Source: Papaver somniferum (taxonomy: Eukaryota > Streptophyta > Magnoliopsida > Ranunculales > Papaveraceae). Taken from it: DNA of 64,000 bases. Below, piece by piece: positions 35,429 to 47,067 of the stretch (positions are counted from its first letter, which is position 1; each line of letters opens with the position of its first letter). The stretch spans positions 159,220,770-159,284,769 of the forward strand of contig NC_039366.1 in the NCBI RefSeq assembly GCF_003573695.1, read 5' to 3'. Below the pieces are notes generated by a model, which saw only the letters and a program-made list of their open reading frames with translations, made no database searches and was not told where the DNA came from. The translations under genes were made by a program, and so were the position numbers.

Positions 35429-36866
35429 TTTTTTTTTCCTAAGTAATAATTTTATTAATAACCAAAGAACTCAAAGTTACAATGAGAGCAGAATTACAAC
35501 CAGGAAAAAACAAAAATACACAAAAAAAGGATTATAAATTAAACTGTCCTAAAGTACTTCTGCTTTTCATTTTCAAGATTTACAAGGAAGGGAGGTTTGC
35601 TTGTGTATATGTGTTGATCTCCTCTCTGCATAGTTGCTCCTCTGTTAGCTAGATCATTTGCAGAGAAGTTCACTTCTCTGTAATTATGAAGAAACTCACA
35701 TTTGGTAGCAATGTTGCAGATTTGCTTCCATCTAGCAATTGCAAACCAAGGAACTCTCAAATTTTCAAAAGCAGCAATTACTGCTTTTGAGTCTGTACTG
35801 AAAAGAAGGATTCTGAAACCATTATGGATAGCCCATTCTCCTACACAAAGAATTGCCATAATTTCTGCAAAGAAATTAGTAGCAATCCCCAGACCTCCTT
35901 CTATAGCTACCACCACTTCTCCTTTATCATTTCTGGCCATAATCCCATAACCTGAATTCCCAGGGTTCCCCCTTGAAGCCCCATCACAACACAAGAGAAG
36001 TTGATTCTTCTGAGGCAATTTGAAGGAAATCTCTTTAATAACACAAGTCTTGACCCTTCTGCATTTCATACCAAACTGTTTTAGCATTTGCAGATCATAT
36101 GCAGTATTCCACATGAGCTGTTTCATTCTAATTTCTCCTTCAGCAGTAAGTTTCAAGATTCTTGATTTAATATTTTGTTCATTGAAGACTTCATCCTCAT
36201 AAACACTTCTATTTCTTTGAAACCACAGTTCCCTGAGAGTAATGAAAGCAGCATATCTCCATATTTCACCAACTGTAAGACTTTTATGTTTTGCAGAACT
36301 AAAGACTTCATCAAAGGACTTAGGGTTCTTGAAATTAAACATCCCTCCTAACCACTTCCAAATTAGCTCACTATAGTTGCATTTCCATATATTGTGCTCT
36401 AGAGTTTCCTCATCTTTCTTACAAAAACAACATCTAGAAGCAAGTTGAAATTTCCTAGTTTTCATTTTTTCATCAGTTGGGCAAATATTTCTTATAAGTT
36501 TCCAGATATTGCTTGAAATATTTGGATGAATTGAGTAATTCCATACCTGATGTACCCAGCTCACTTTTGAATACTTTGCTCTGATACACTCAACTGCAGA
36601 AGAAACAGAGAAATCCCCCAGTAATTGTGCTACTCCAGATTCTTTTGTCTTCCTCCAAACTGAGTACAGGTAGCTCATTGATTGAAACCATATCAAGAAG
36701 TTCAGAAGGAATAACCCATTCATTATCAACTGTTAGGTTTGCAACTTTCATGTCAGGGAATTCATTGAGATATGCATTATCAGGATATAATTCACACAAA
36801 GGTTTATCCTTTATCCAAGTGTCATTCCAAACTGATATTTTTACAGGTCGCTCATTAATTTCTTAT
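35429..36866 (-). mobile_element. 5'-truncated plant LINE (L1 type)
   Basis: Minus-strand LINE 3' end. It has a terminal poly(A) (plus-strand T run at about 35428-35437) and coding sequence for the end of ORF2. Similar sequences flank it: CTTAATTTCCTCTTCC at 35412-35428 and CTCTAATTCCTTTTCC at about 36866-36882, a plausible decayed TSD. Only the last 1.4 kb is present, the usual result of incomplete target-primed reverse transcription. Confidence 0.75.
35539..36840 (-). pseudogene. LINE ORF2 C-terminus: zinc-binding domain and RNase H
   Basis: A 396-codon frame (36729 to 35539) follows an out-of-frame piece at 36590-36799 (CELYPDNAYLNEFPDM...), so there is one frameshift near 36620. Early part: the reverse-transcriptase zinc-binding domain zf-RVT (CCFCKKDEETLEHNIWKC). 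Late part: a plant LINE RNase H with LLCCDGASRGNPGNSGYG, the Glu in FFAEIMAI, FSTDSKAV and ANDLANRGA. These supply the Asp-Glu-Asp-Asp catalytic set. The RT and endonuclease domains are absent because of truncation. Confidence 0.9.
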
Positions 36867-36910
36867 TTTAGCTCTAATTCCTTTTCCTTTTGCTTGAGAG
36901 ATTCCCTTTT

Positions 36911-38580
36911 GAGATTTTCTGCTGAGTTTGGAAAACTCTGCCGGTTGTCTTAAGTCCGCGAACTTGTTTGCGTACTTGAGTGGGTTATGATCTAAAGATG
37001 TGCTCTGAACATGAAACTTAAATTACTAAGGAATGCAGTATGCAAACCGTGTCTATAAAGTTCATGAGCCGATTCAATCGAATCGAATCATCTTTGTTTC
37101 AATTGTGTCTTGTATAGGTACATAAGATCTCATAGCAATTGAACAACTCTCTAACTAGTTCATTTGAGTCAATTGAACTAGTTATGGTGAAGAAGAACAA
37201 GGTTAATATGAAATGCTCATATGGTTGACCTTTTGGGTTACTATGTTGAACCAACATACACGTACACGTTTGGACACGGTTTTCACAAACCCAGTAAACG
37301 TACATCTCTAGTGTATGTGACAACCTAAGTTTTCGATCTAACGATTGAGAAATATTAGCTTGATTCTAAATCAGGTTTTCATCTAACGATGAATAGTGAT
37401 TTCTTTGTACCTAAGGCAAAACCCTGATTTGAAGACTATATATAAGAGATATCTAGCATTGGGAAAAACTAATCCCCACACGTCTGTGTGATACTAGTGC
37501 ACTCGCTAGAGTCGATTCTCCTCTAACCTTTGGTTTTCTTCTCTAAAACCAGGTTAACGACTTAAAGACTTCATTGGTATTGTGAAGCCAGAACAATACT
37601 ACTTTTATCGTAGTTGTGTGATCTGATCTTGCATCTTCTATCGTACGAGTACAATCTTTGATTGGCTTGAGATCGTGGGAGTTCTCCGATAGGCAAGATA
37701 AAGAAGTCACAAACATATTCGTCTCACTGTTTGTGATTCCTCGACGTCCTCTTGTGTATTCAAGTAAGACTGTTGAGAGGTGATTGATTAATCTAGGCTA
37801 TTCTTCGGTAATATAAGACCGGATTATCAATTGGTTCCTGTTCACCTTGATTTCATATCTCAAGACGGAACAAAAACCTAGGGTTTTTCTGTGGGAGACA
37901 GATTTATCCTTTGATAGACTTTGCTGTGTGAGACAGATTTGTGTATTATCAAGTTTGCGATTTTGGGTTGCAGCAACTCTTGGTTGTGGGTGAGATCATC
38001 TAAGGGAATCAAGTGCGCAGTATCCTGCTGGAATCAGAGGCGTAGGAGTACAATTGTACCTTGAATTAGTGGGAGACTGAATGGGGTTCAACTATAGTCC
38101 AGTCCGAAGTTAGCTTGGAGTAGGCTAGTGTCTGTAGCGGCTTAATACAATGTGTATTCAATCTGGACTAGGTCCCGGGGATTTTCTGCATGTGCGGTTT
38201 CCTCGTTAGCAAAATTTCAGGTGTCTGTGTTATTTCATTTTCCGCATTGTATTTTTTATCTTTATAATTGAAATAATACAATTGTGTGTTAAAGGTTAAT
38301 CGATTGGAGATCCGACCTTGTGGTTGTCGATTTCATTGATTAACACTTGGAAATTGGTCTTTGGTACCGTCCAAGTTATTCATTGTATTTGATAAAGACT
38401 GGCTATTGTTTTTATCTTGAGTAAAAATCAAATCAAGAGAGAGATGTTAACTCCTTGAGATACTTTTATCTAGATTGAGTCTGACTGTCTAGTTGATTCT
38501 CTAGCAAAGTATTTCGGAGTTAGTCCATACAGATTGCTAAGCGAAATATTGTGTGGTGTTGTTAGACCCCCGCTTTTTCA
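36911..38580 (+). repeat. Family S LTR copy 5, 5'-truncated
   Basis: Matches copy 4 from its position 33475 onward (GAGATTTTCTGCTGAG) to the end CCGCTTTTTCA. About 0.78 kb of the LTR start is missing. It is followed by a perfect primer site, so it is a 5' LTR. Confidence 0.9.
37437..37446 (+). promoter_or_regulatory. TATA box of S LTR copy 5
   Basis: TATATATAAG, in the same place as the TATA box at 33999. The truncated LTR therefore keeps a core promoter upstream of its gag. Confidence 0.55.
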
Positions 38581-38582
38581 AT

Positions 38583-38594
38583 TGGTATCAGAGC
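38583..38594 (+). promoter_or_regulatory. Primer-binding site (initiator tRNA-Met)
   Basis: TGGTATCAGAGC, two bases after the LTR end CTTTTTCA. Perfect match to the common plant LTR-element site. Confidence 0.95.
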
Positions 38595-38644
38595 ATGCAA
38601 ACACATTAAAGACCTTACAAGTCTGTGTTTGTAGCGATCTGATT

Positions 38645-40015
38645 ATGGACGAGTCTATCTCTAATAACGTACCAATTCAGAAATTACCAGATGATTCTAA
38701 AAGCTTGGATTCACCTGAGAGAACTGTCACATCTAAGTCAATATCTAAACATTTTCTTGATGTAAAAACTGTTGATTGGGAAACTCTCCTAGAAGAACAG
38801 TTGGATGAACTTTCTGATGAAGGTGATTCAGATATTGATAGAGAGGTTGATGAGGAAATCTCAGATTATGTTAAGTTTTTGGATTCGTGGAATATGAAGA
38901 AGATTACAACTTCTCATGTCTCACCTCTTCTGACTCCTCTCCGTCGAGAAAACAAGAAATTGAGAATATGTTACGCAGGTGTTTATTTTTCGAATCATTC
39001 TAACAAATCGATCCTCAAGGATTCTGAGGAAAACCTACGTATGAAGTCACTTGAATGTGATAATCTTTATCAAAAGTACTTTTTGTTGGAAGAGAAACTT
39101 GCAGAATCTGAAGCAAGGTTTAACTCTCAACAAATTAGTTTTGATGACAAAGAAAGTGCTTGTCTCGCTCGAGAAAAACGCCTTGAGGCTGATTTAGTTG
39201 CTGCTCTTGATAAAATCAAGATGTTGGAATATGACTTAAAAAAGTTCAATACTAGTTCAAGCAAATTAACCACTATGCTAGGAGCAAGTAAAAATCATCG
39301 TGATACACGAGGATTGGGCTATAAGGGAATAAATGCTCCAAGTATTAGCAAAGAGGTAAAATTTGTCAAGGCTAGTGATTCTTCTCAACAAAAGGTTTCC
39401 ACTAATGGAAAAAGTGAAATATCTTCACCGGCAGTTAAGGTTCGAAAGAGCAAAGTATATCAACCTCCAAAGTCAGCACATACAAATAGAGGTAAGAAGA
39501 TTCCTTATGTTTGCCACTATTGCGGAAATAAAGGTCACCTGGAAAGGAGATGTCGTTTCCGTATAAGGAATGAGAAACTTCATGATGTTCTTGTTTGGGC
39601 ATCACAAGAAGTTGTGAAACCAAGATCATACGTTAAGAGTAATCCTCTTAACGTTACAGGTTGTAACTGTCCAACCTTTAGGCAAAGGAATCAGTGTTGT
39701 GATAAGCCTAGATTTGCCTATAAACGTCATACGAATCCTTTTCACAATCATAATGGTTATCAAAAGGATAACTTCGTAAAGAGGAAAACAAGATCTGATG
39801 CTCCCAATTGGAGAAAGACTAACTTGCAAAAGAATAGTCAATTCAATTCTCTTCCGGAAAATCTTGAAGAGATTAATGGGAAGAAGGTTTCGGTCGTTCC
39901 TAAACGCACTCAAAAGTGGATACCAAAGAAAGTCAATGATGTTTTGAGTGTGAAAATGAATGATCTCTCAGAAAGTTCCATGACTATGGAGAAAGCAGTA
40001 TCCATGATGCTGTAA
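38645..40015 (+). CDS. Copia-type gag, apparently intact
   Basis: 456 residues from ATG 38645 (MDESISNNV). The open frame extends back to 38534 but that part is LTR and primer site, so the first ATG after the primer site is preferred. Acidic N-terminal part, a coiled coil at about 130-200 (EEKLAESEARFNSQQ..., AREKRLEADLVAALDKI), a basic Ser/Lys-rich linker, and a CCHC knuckle at about 289-302 (CHYCGNKGHLERRC), which binds retroelement RNA. The end (KWIPKKVNDVLSVK) resembles the gag-protease junction of SIRE-like elements, but the frame then stops and pol is absent. No internal stop, so a nucleocapsid protein could still be made. Confidence 0.8.
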   Translation: MDESISNNVPIQKLPDDSKSLDSPERTVTSKSISKHFLDVKTVDWETLLEEQLDELSDEGDSDIDREVDEEISDYVKFLDSWNMKKITTSHVSPLLTPLRRENKKLRICYAGVYFSNHSNKSILKDSEENLRMKSLECDNLYQKYFLLEEKLAESEARFNSQQISFDDKESACLAREKRLEADLVAALDKIKMLEYDLKKFNTSSSKLTTMLGASKNHRDTRGLGYKGINAPSISKEVKFVKASDSSQQKVSTNGKSEISSPAVKVRKSKVYQPPKSAHTNRGKKIPYVCHYCGNKGHLERRCRFRIRNEKLHDVLVWASQEVVKPRSYVKSNPLNVTGCNCPTFRQRNQCCDKPRFAYKRHTNPFHNHNGYQKDNFVKRKTRSDAPNWRKTNLQKNSQFNSLPENLEEINGKKVSVVPKRTQKWIPKKVNDVLSVKMNDLSESSMTMEKAVSMML

Positions 40016-42240
40016 CTTAAAGAGTTCTTTGGGAAGATGGATTTGGATGTGAAAGGTTCTAAAAGCGATTTCTTTCATGATAATCCAAAAGTCACTTGTG
40101 GTGAGCAAGACATTGTTCACCTCAACACAACTTGAGTGTGTTGTAAGTGTATCCTCACCAAGGAATGCCCTGTTATGTATACGGTGAGGGAAGCACAAAA
40201 ATTGGGGCGCACAGATTATGTTTGGTAAGGCAGTAGAATTTGACTGGATTCATCTAAAAAGGTATGTCTATAAACTTGAGCAAGATTTGTGCTTTTATTT
40301 GCTTAGAGAACTTATAATGATTCACATACCTTTCTACCTAACTTGATCTGTGTTTAAGGTTCTTAAATGTTTCGGTTTGAAAATAATAGTTCGGGATGTT
40401 TGGACTTCATGGTACACATACCAAGTATGCATACCATCATTTAAAATCAAAATCCAGGGGTTTAAGTTCGCATACCCAGTTTGCAAACTGCTCCAAGTCA
40501 TGAAAATTCGTTTGCAAACCCGTATGCATACTTGCCTGTAGACGTCGATATTCGGTAAACTTGTATTGGCCGTATTTTCTTCGTCCAAACTCGGAATGAC
40601 CTCATTCTTTTTGCATTCTCTTCCTCTTTGATTTATCTTCAAAATGGAGATGAGAATTTTGGAATTTGGATGAGTTAAGATTGGTATTTGTCCTGTCTCT
40701 TTTTTTTGAGTGTTTTGATCTGTTTCGTTGCACTTGTTCCACTTCTCTTGGACTTGGGCACTTGTATTCTTGGATTACTAATCTTCTAAGATCATTGTAT
40801 CTTTTACAAGAATGTTGTTGGTGAATCACAAAGAAGGAAGTTCAAGAATGGGCAGTAACACGCATTACTATGGGATTCTTGAATGTTCACAATCGTTTTA
40901 TGTGAACTATGGTGCATGGTCGTTAATGACTTTGTATGTTCTTCTTTGTTAAGAAAATCTTTTTATACGCCTTTGGTATCTATTCTTGGTGTAAATCCGG
41001 GCGAAAAAGATTGATTCTACCCTCTACGGACAAATCATCTTATATGTCCATTACGAGTTTGTCTTGATGCCTAGGAAACTTCTCATGAGAATTTATTCTT
41101 GTTTTTGAGAAGGAGTACTAGAGTTTGGAATAGCAATTATTGTGTTTGCACATAGTTATTGCCAAACGTTTTCATCTTCATGTTTTTAGATTTATTGGTT
41201 TAAATTCTAAAAATTGTTTGGAAGATGATTTTTGCAGTATTAATCTTTATGATTTTGTGATATTGCAATATTTTTATGGGATATGTATTTTTTGCATCCG
41301 TGAACTTGAAGGTCCCATATGCCGTCAAAAATAAAGTCGTTCATGAATTGGTATTCGTATTGATAAAAGGACGAATGGACTTTTGACAGATACAAAAGTT
41401 ATGCCTATGTAGTCATTTATTTGATGGAAAATAAGATAAAATCTTTTGTGTGACAAGGATAAAGTCTATTATGTCATTATGCATATGGTGATGGAAAGAT
41501 AGAATAGATCCTTGTATGTATTCCACGGTATTGATCTTCATTGATCCATTCTTTTTGTATTACCGTGAAGGCTCCATTGTGTGTCTTATGTTGAGCACGA
41601 TACAACTAAGTCGATCATTCTTATTGGCTTTGTTGGTTGTTCCATAATATGCTATATGTCGAGCATTATGAACTAAATTAATCATCTTGGTTGGTTATTT
41701 AGTTATTTGCTCCGAAAATCTTCTTTTGTCGAGCAAAACTTTTGACAATTAAATTGATTACCTTCGTGATTAGTTTGGTTGTTTGTATTCCAATTAGATT
41801 AATTATGGGTTCTCTTGTAATTAGTCTAGTTGAGTTTTCATATATTCCATAAGTTCTTGTGTTGAGTATATGAACGGCTATACTAAGTATGTTCTATTAG
41901 TTGATGTACTCGTATATTCCGTAAGGTTTTCCTTATGTTGAGTATGTGAACGATTAAGTTAGTCATCTCTGTATGATTACCTAAGTCGTAGCTTCGTAAG
42001 TTTACTTATGTTGAGCACAATCAATTAAATTGATCACTTTTGTGGTTTGATTTAGTTGTGTATTCTAATTAAATTAATCATGGGTTTACTTGCGATTAAT
42101 TTGATTGAGTTTTGTATATAGAAAATCATTTTCCTATGTTTTTTGGTGTCCAATTAAAAATCCTTCTTTTCTTTCGAAATTAAGGTCGCTCTTGTTGTTC
42201 TCTCGGGAATGACATCAAATGGGGGAGAATTCTTTTGAAC
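40016..42240 (+). other. Non-coding 3' region of the S gag-only element
   Basis: AT-rich. At 40410-40540 there are scattered GTATGCATAC/TTTGCAAAC-type motifs like those in the S LTR palindrome array. From about 41580 to 42120 a degenerate repeat of 80-100 bp recurs (cores TTATGTTGAGCA and AAATTAATCA). The end (about 42155-42230) matches the first 60 bases of the window in reverse complement. I see no gene. Confidence 0.6.
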
Positions 42241-43997
42241 TTGTGCTTAATGGTAATATCTTGTGGGGTGTGCGGCTGTGGAATTTTATAGGGGTTATCT
42301 TTGTAGATGGTGGATTTTTGACAAGGGTAAAATTATAAGATCACACTCCAAATCCGGCAATCGGATGAGTATTGAGACTGCCATAAATCTCTGACTGAGA
42401 AGGCTATCTCTCAAAGTATATGTGGATGTGTAGTCTCCCAGCTGAGACCACGGCACATCTTATGAATACTGAGCAATTTCAGTAATTATACATGCTCCTG
42501 ATCCGGCAATCAGACGAGTATGGAGATTCATGTCTCGCATGAAAGCTCATGCCATAGAATCTCTGACTGAGAAGGCTGTCTCTCAGAGTGTATGTAGATG
42601 TGTAGTCTCTCAGCTGAGACCACGACACATCTCATAAATACTAAGCAATTTCAGTAATAGTTTTATATATAATCGAAAGATTGGACGGCTCCTAGACAGA
42701 TTGCATGATAGTATAGAGCGACAACGTCTTCAGGATGCAACCTGGTTTTCCCTGACTATATAAGAGAAATATGACGCTCCAGCAAGCTCATATTACTCCA
42801 CCCTCAGATAATTAATGCTCCTAGACAACATGTCTGCTAGTATAGAGCCATCAAGTTAATTATCTTTAATCGTCTGAATATCCAGCAATATTCTACGATT
42901 CTTCGTAATATTTCGTCACTTCAATTCGTGGTTCTTCGCAGCAGAATTCCACGGGTTAGTGATAAATATTCAACGCACAGGCATCTGAGCATCGAATAAG
43001 CTCTGACTAAAATGGTGCAAGTGTACTTAGCAATAATGCACAGACCAGCATTTGAATGCACAGACCAACATTTCAAAAATACGAATGAACGATGAACCTA
43101 TGCAAAATAGGAAGGAAAAGTAATAATAAATATTAGCAAAGGTTCCAGGGACTGGGCTCACCAGCCGGACGGTCATGTCGTGACCAGTCCCAGTCCCACG
43201 CCCAATTTTATATTTTATTATATTTTATTATTTTTCCCTGATCTCATGAAAATTCTCTCGTTCGAGCAAATCTCCAAATGAGCCGTTGAAAATCAACGGA
43301 TTTTTAACCATTGAAATTAAAATCGGTAGATGGGGAGGTTTAGTAGTTTGGAATACGCTCACTTTTTGTAGTAACGTAGAAATTCATAAGAGGAACATAT
43401 CCCCAAAATATTAGCTTTAAACCCGTTACCTTTTGGTTTTTGTTCACAAAAAACACGTCAAAAGTGTGAGATAGTGTGAGAACAAACATGTGAGGGGATC
43501 CTTCCTCGTTAAATTAACCCCATATTTTATAAAATCAATACAAAATCCATTGGATTTAAAAAATTGCATCCACATCCAATCCATTAGTGAACGGTTTGGG
43601 CACCAATCCGCAAAAATACGGTTGGTCCGGATTGAATCCGCGGATTTCAGTCCAAATGCTCACCCTTACCTTATATATATGTGGAAGTATTGAATTTTTT
43701 GCACATAAGTCCTTTTTATCAAAACCTTGTATGACACTCAAATTGTAAATATTGTAAAACCCTGCATTTAATGTGTCGTCATTCTGCAAAGAGGCCGAGC
43801 CATGTAAAAGTGATGAATGTCTAACCTTGTCACTTGCGCATTTATTGATATATTCAATATGTTTACATGAAATTTATCCAGAATGATGCATGTAGCAACA
43901 ATACCAGATATTCTGTAAATTTCGACACCTTACCTGTATTATTCATTAATATAGGACTCACTGAATACTTTATGTGTTGTGTTCCACGGCTGAACCC
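42241..43997. repeat. LTR-like sequence with a 2-copy direct repeat
   Basis: Two copies of a block run at 42352-42487 and 42501-42659 (cores ATCTCTGACTGAGAAGG and CAGCTGAGACCACG); the second has about 24 extra bases. Farther on, GGGACTGGG (43150) and CCCAGTCCC (43187) form a short inverted repeat. The stretch at 43540-43672 ends TCCAAATGCTCACCCTTA, which resembles a hAT-type terminus, but no partner end was found. No coding sequence. Confidence 0.5.
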
Positions 43998-44425
43998 TTA
44001 ATATTGATATGACATTACAATTGGTGTTCACTCGCAGTTGAGCAGCATAAATTCCCCGAAGTATCAAGGTTGAGGTTTGCATAAAAGTACTCAGTCACGA
44101 AGCATGTTGCTCTTTGGCAATAAATAACTCTATGTCAACACGCAGAATCCAATCAATTTTGTGATAATTCACACGATTTAATATCAACCTAATTAATTTG
44201 CAAAAAATTAGGTTTTTTTGTGCCCTGCGCAGTATATCAGACCCTGCTGGTCGAAACTAAAACCTAGGCAAACTAGGCAATTGATCCGCCATGGATTAGT
44301 AGGTGTAAAGTCCTACCCAAAATCAGAAAACAAGGAATAAAAGAGGAGCCACGGAAAATAGGAGCAGCAACAAAGGGAGGTGTGGTCGTGCCATAGGCCA
44401 GCCGGTGCCACCTGCAGATGGCCAC

Positions 44426-44660
44426 GCCCCCATGCTGCTTGCCGGCCCTCCTCTTTCCCATCGACCAATCAGGTCGCTCTAAACCCGCCACATGCACATG
44501 AGATGTGGCCGGGCCCATACTTGTCGGCCCTCTTTCCTATCGGCCAATCAGGTCACTTTAAATGTGCCACGCGCACTAGAGATGTGGCCACTCCTTATGT
44601 TTGGCCGGCCCCTTTTCTATTGACAAATCAGGTCGCTCTAAACCCACCACACGCATTAAA
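44426..44660. repeat. 79-80 bp tandem repeat, about 3 copies, with CCAAT motifs
   Basis: Each unit contains a C(C/A)AATCAGGTC core, at 44465, 44544 and 44624, and GATGTGGCC or similar. Spacing is 79 and 80 bp. The first two units hold CCAAT boxes; the third has CAAAT. Confidence 0.8.
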
Positions 44661-44685
44661 AGGCCAAACTATGCCAAACGGCCAT

Positions 44686-44800
44686 CATGTTAATCCGCAT
44701 GCCAAACGTGTCATGGCGCGCCAACATGCTAATCGGTATGCCAAACGTGCCATGCCGCGCCAACGTGCTAATCGGCATGCCAACATGCCACTGCGCCGCA
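44686..44800. repeat. 39-bp tandem repeat, about 3 copies
   Basis: Units start at 44686, 44725 and 44764, each CATGCTAATCGGCATGCCAA-like and ending CGCGCCAA. Confidence 0.85.
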
Positions 44801-45283
44801 ATAACATGCCATTGTGCCACAAACAACGCAGCTAAAAACACGACTTTGCTTTAGTGGCATTAGTCGAAACCCTAATTCTTGGTCGTGGCCCAAATTACGC
44901 CACTTTGGCCCCGTGACATGCCACGAGCCATGCGGGACCCATAAAACCCTAAAAAAAGGACGTAATGCTATGGCCACCCATGGCTATGCTTGCGCCTGTG
45001 GTCGTTCCCACATTATGTCCCTGCCATAATTCCTTTGACGTGACCATGGCACCATCTTCACAAAAAACGTCACCGCGCCGCGGCCACATGCTACACGCGC
45101 TAATTAGGGTTATGGCATGCCAAACCCTAATTTAGGTAAGGACGCTACGCCAACCATGCCAAATAACGCTACCTAGGGCATTAGGTTTGATACGGCAACT
45201 GGAGCCAATATTTTGGAGCCATATTTGGATCCAATACCAATATGCCAAGATATAACGACCGCGGCTACGCCAGGCGCTATTCG

Positions 45284-45397
45284 CGCCGCTATGCCACTGG
45301 CATGTGCCAATCGTGCCACTATGCCACTGGCATGTAGCAATCATGCTATTACGCCACTGGCGTGTGCCAATCGTGCCACCATTCCACTGGCGCAACA
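45284..45397. repeat. 30-bp tandem repeat, nearly 4 copies
   Basis: Units at 45284, 45314, 45344 and 45374 with core GCCACTGGCATGTGCCAATC. Back to back without spacers, so not a CRISPR array. Confidence 0.85.
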
Positions 45398-45933
45398 GAA
45401 TGTGTCCATAATCAACGACCACCTTCTCTCATGAATTACAATCTCAACCGTTCAAATTTGCCACAGAATTGACTGGCCTATGGTAAGTCTTAGGTGACCA
45501 ACCAAGACTAACCTAATAGCATCACACGCCATTCTCATGTGGCAAGTCTCCTTACTTACTTGCCATACATGGCTATCCGCCACCTAGTTGGTGTACAATT
45601 AATCAGAATAGTTAGGTCTTGCATAAAAGACCCACTCAGCAATCTGCTGCACATTTTCCATGAAAATACTCGAGACATCAAACATGTCGCAAACTGGGGG
45701 ATGCTCATCAGGGTATTGGTCTGGTGGTTTACAGCGTGCGGCGTGCAACACGCCCATTATAATAAAGTGTCAGGAAAACGGGCAGTTAGTGACGGCAATA
45801 AGTAGTGGGTGTAAACTAACCCGTTTCCTTTATAGTGGGGACGTGGTTTCTAGCATTTACACATTACCCCACTTCTCCATCAATCAACTACTCCCACTTC
45901 CTACAAGATCAGGGTGCGTTCAATTATGACTTG

Positions 45934-45941
45934 TATAAATA
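45934..45941 (+). promoter_or_regulatory. TATA box
   Basis: TATAAATA in ACTTGTATAAATAGG. Downstream of the tandem arrays and upstream of a CT-rich leader-like stretch. Confidence 0.5.
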
Positions 45942-46320
45942 GGTTTCTACCTATTTCGACCAAAGAACAACAGTTTTGGTTAACAACAACACAAGTATCC
46001 AGAAAAACACAAAAGAACTGATAGCTTACATTCTGCAAGCCAGTTCCACATTCTGATACAAGTCATAAAATAGCCACACCTTCAGAATTAACCATTCTGG
46101 TCTCAACACCTTCTTCGCTTCCCTCCCTAAAACCAACCCTTCTCATTCACTTTGTGACCGAAGCAAGACTGGAACGGTCATTTCTTGGTTTAGGCCAGGA
46201 TTGTACAGATTGATCTCTCAAATCTGAAGTACTCCCGTGCAGTACATTTGTTTAAGGTTTAGATTCATTTCTCATCAACACACCCAAATTTACCAAAACC
46301 AGCAGAAACAGTTTTTACCC

Positions 46321-47067
46321 CAAAACAAGGCTAAAACTTTCGTCCAAAACAAGCCCAAAACGTATTTTGTTCTTTCCTTCTCTTACATGACCATTGGAAG
46401 GCCCAACAACCAATAACAAAAAACAAACTCCCAGTTGGTTGCGCTGTTTTTTCTCATAACTTCTTCATTCGGTGTTGGAAATGAGTGATTCTTGGCTCGG
46501 TTGAACCGTATTTTCATTCGATATAAGATAAGGGTAGAGATCCGAGGTACACTCGGTTTAGGAGGACCGAGAACCGTTTTTTTCTTCCTTTTTTTCCCAC
46601 TTTCGTTACACATTCAACACTCCATTTGGTCTTGGGTTCTTCCGCACATGTAATACTTCACTCCTTAAGAAATATGTCAGCCTTTCTCATTGGTTTTTAA
46701 TGATTCTTATGTTAGAAAATAAGAGTAATACAATGCAATTTATAGTAATCTAGCAAATACAAGTATGAATACGATATTAAGATGTACTCCCTTTATGACG
46801 GACCAGAAAATTTTCCTTGAACGTTGTGCTGCGCAGGCTAAAACTCCCACATGCGCCACTTATACTGAGTAACTAGGTAATATAGCTTCAAGACTTACCA
46901 GGAAAATGCATGTTTATTTGCCTTTGCTCGACATGGTTGGAAAGCATGATACTGGAGACATAGCTCCATGTTGTTCCAGCTTACCATGTTTTGTTTAGGG
47001 TACAAGACCATAAAGGTTAATGGTGATGTATTTGGCATGCATCACAGGCTTTCCAGTACTTTCTAAG
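46321..47067. other. Unassigned interval left of the Tat element
   Basis: No long ORF and no match to other parts of the window. It continues at 56090-56228 on the other side of the Tat insertion. Confidence 0.4.

Larger units (their letters stand above)
36911..42240 (+). mobile_element. Family S element with gag only (SIRE-like, non-autonomous)
   Basis: Truncated 5' LTR, primer site, intact gag ORF and about 2.2 kb of AT-rich non-coding sequence, ending at a purine tract AAATGGGGGAGAA (about 42218-42230) in a context (ATGACATCAAATGGGGGAGA) typical of SIRE-type copia 3' ends. No protease, integrase, RT or RNase H motif occurs between gag and the tract. No S LTR follows it, so the 3' LTR is lost or replaced. 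Confidence 0.7.
43998..46320 (+). promoter_or_regulatory. Probable LTR or promoter region with tandem arrays and TATA box
   Basis: GC-richer than its surroundings. Three separate tandem arrays (44426-44660, 44686-44800, 45284-45397) lie upstream of a good TATA box at 45934 (TATAAATA). Downstream, 45960-46310 is CT-rich leader-like sequence. Enhancer-like repeats, TATA and leader look like U3, R and U5 of a Ty3/gypsy LTR. I cannot fix its ends or find a second copy. The open frame at 44380-44835 is built from the repeats and is not a gene. Confidence 0.4.

Noticed and set aside
36911..38580. S LTR copies 4 and 5 as the two LTRs of one element around the LINE
   Set aside because: Copy 4 is not followed by a primer site while copy 5 is, and copy 5 is truncated at its start; a paired-LTR reading does not fit.
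38534..38644. Upstream extension of the S gag ORF
   Set aside because: This stretch is LTR end and primer-binding site, so the frame is open by chance.
43540..43672. hAT-like terminus TCCAAATGCTCACCCTTA
   Set aside because: No matching left end or 8-bp duplication found, so only mentioned inside the interval description.
44380..44835. 151-codon ORF in the GC-rich region
   Set aside because: Composed of the tandem repeats; opposite-strand frames are equally open.
45284..45397. Short regular repeats as CRISPR
   Set aside because: Units are contiguous without spacers and the DNA is plant nuclear.
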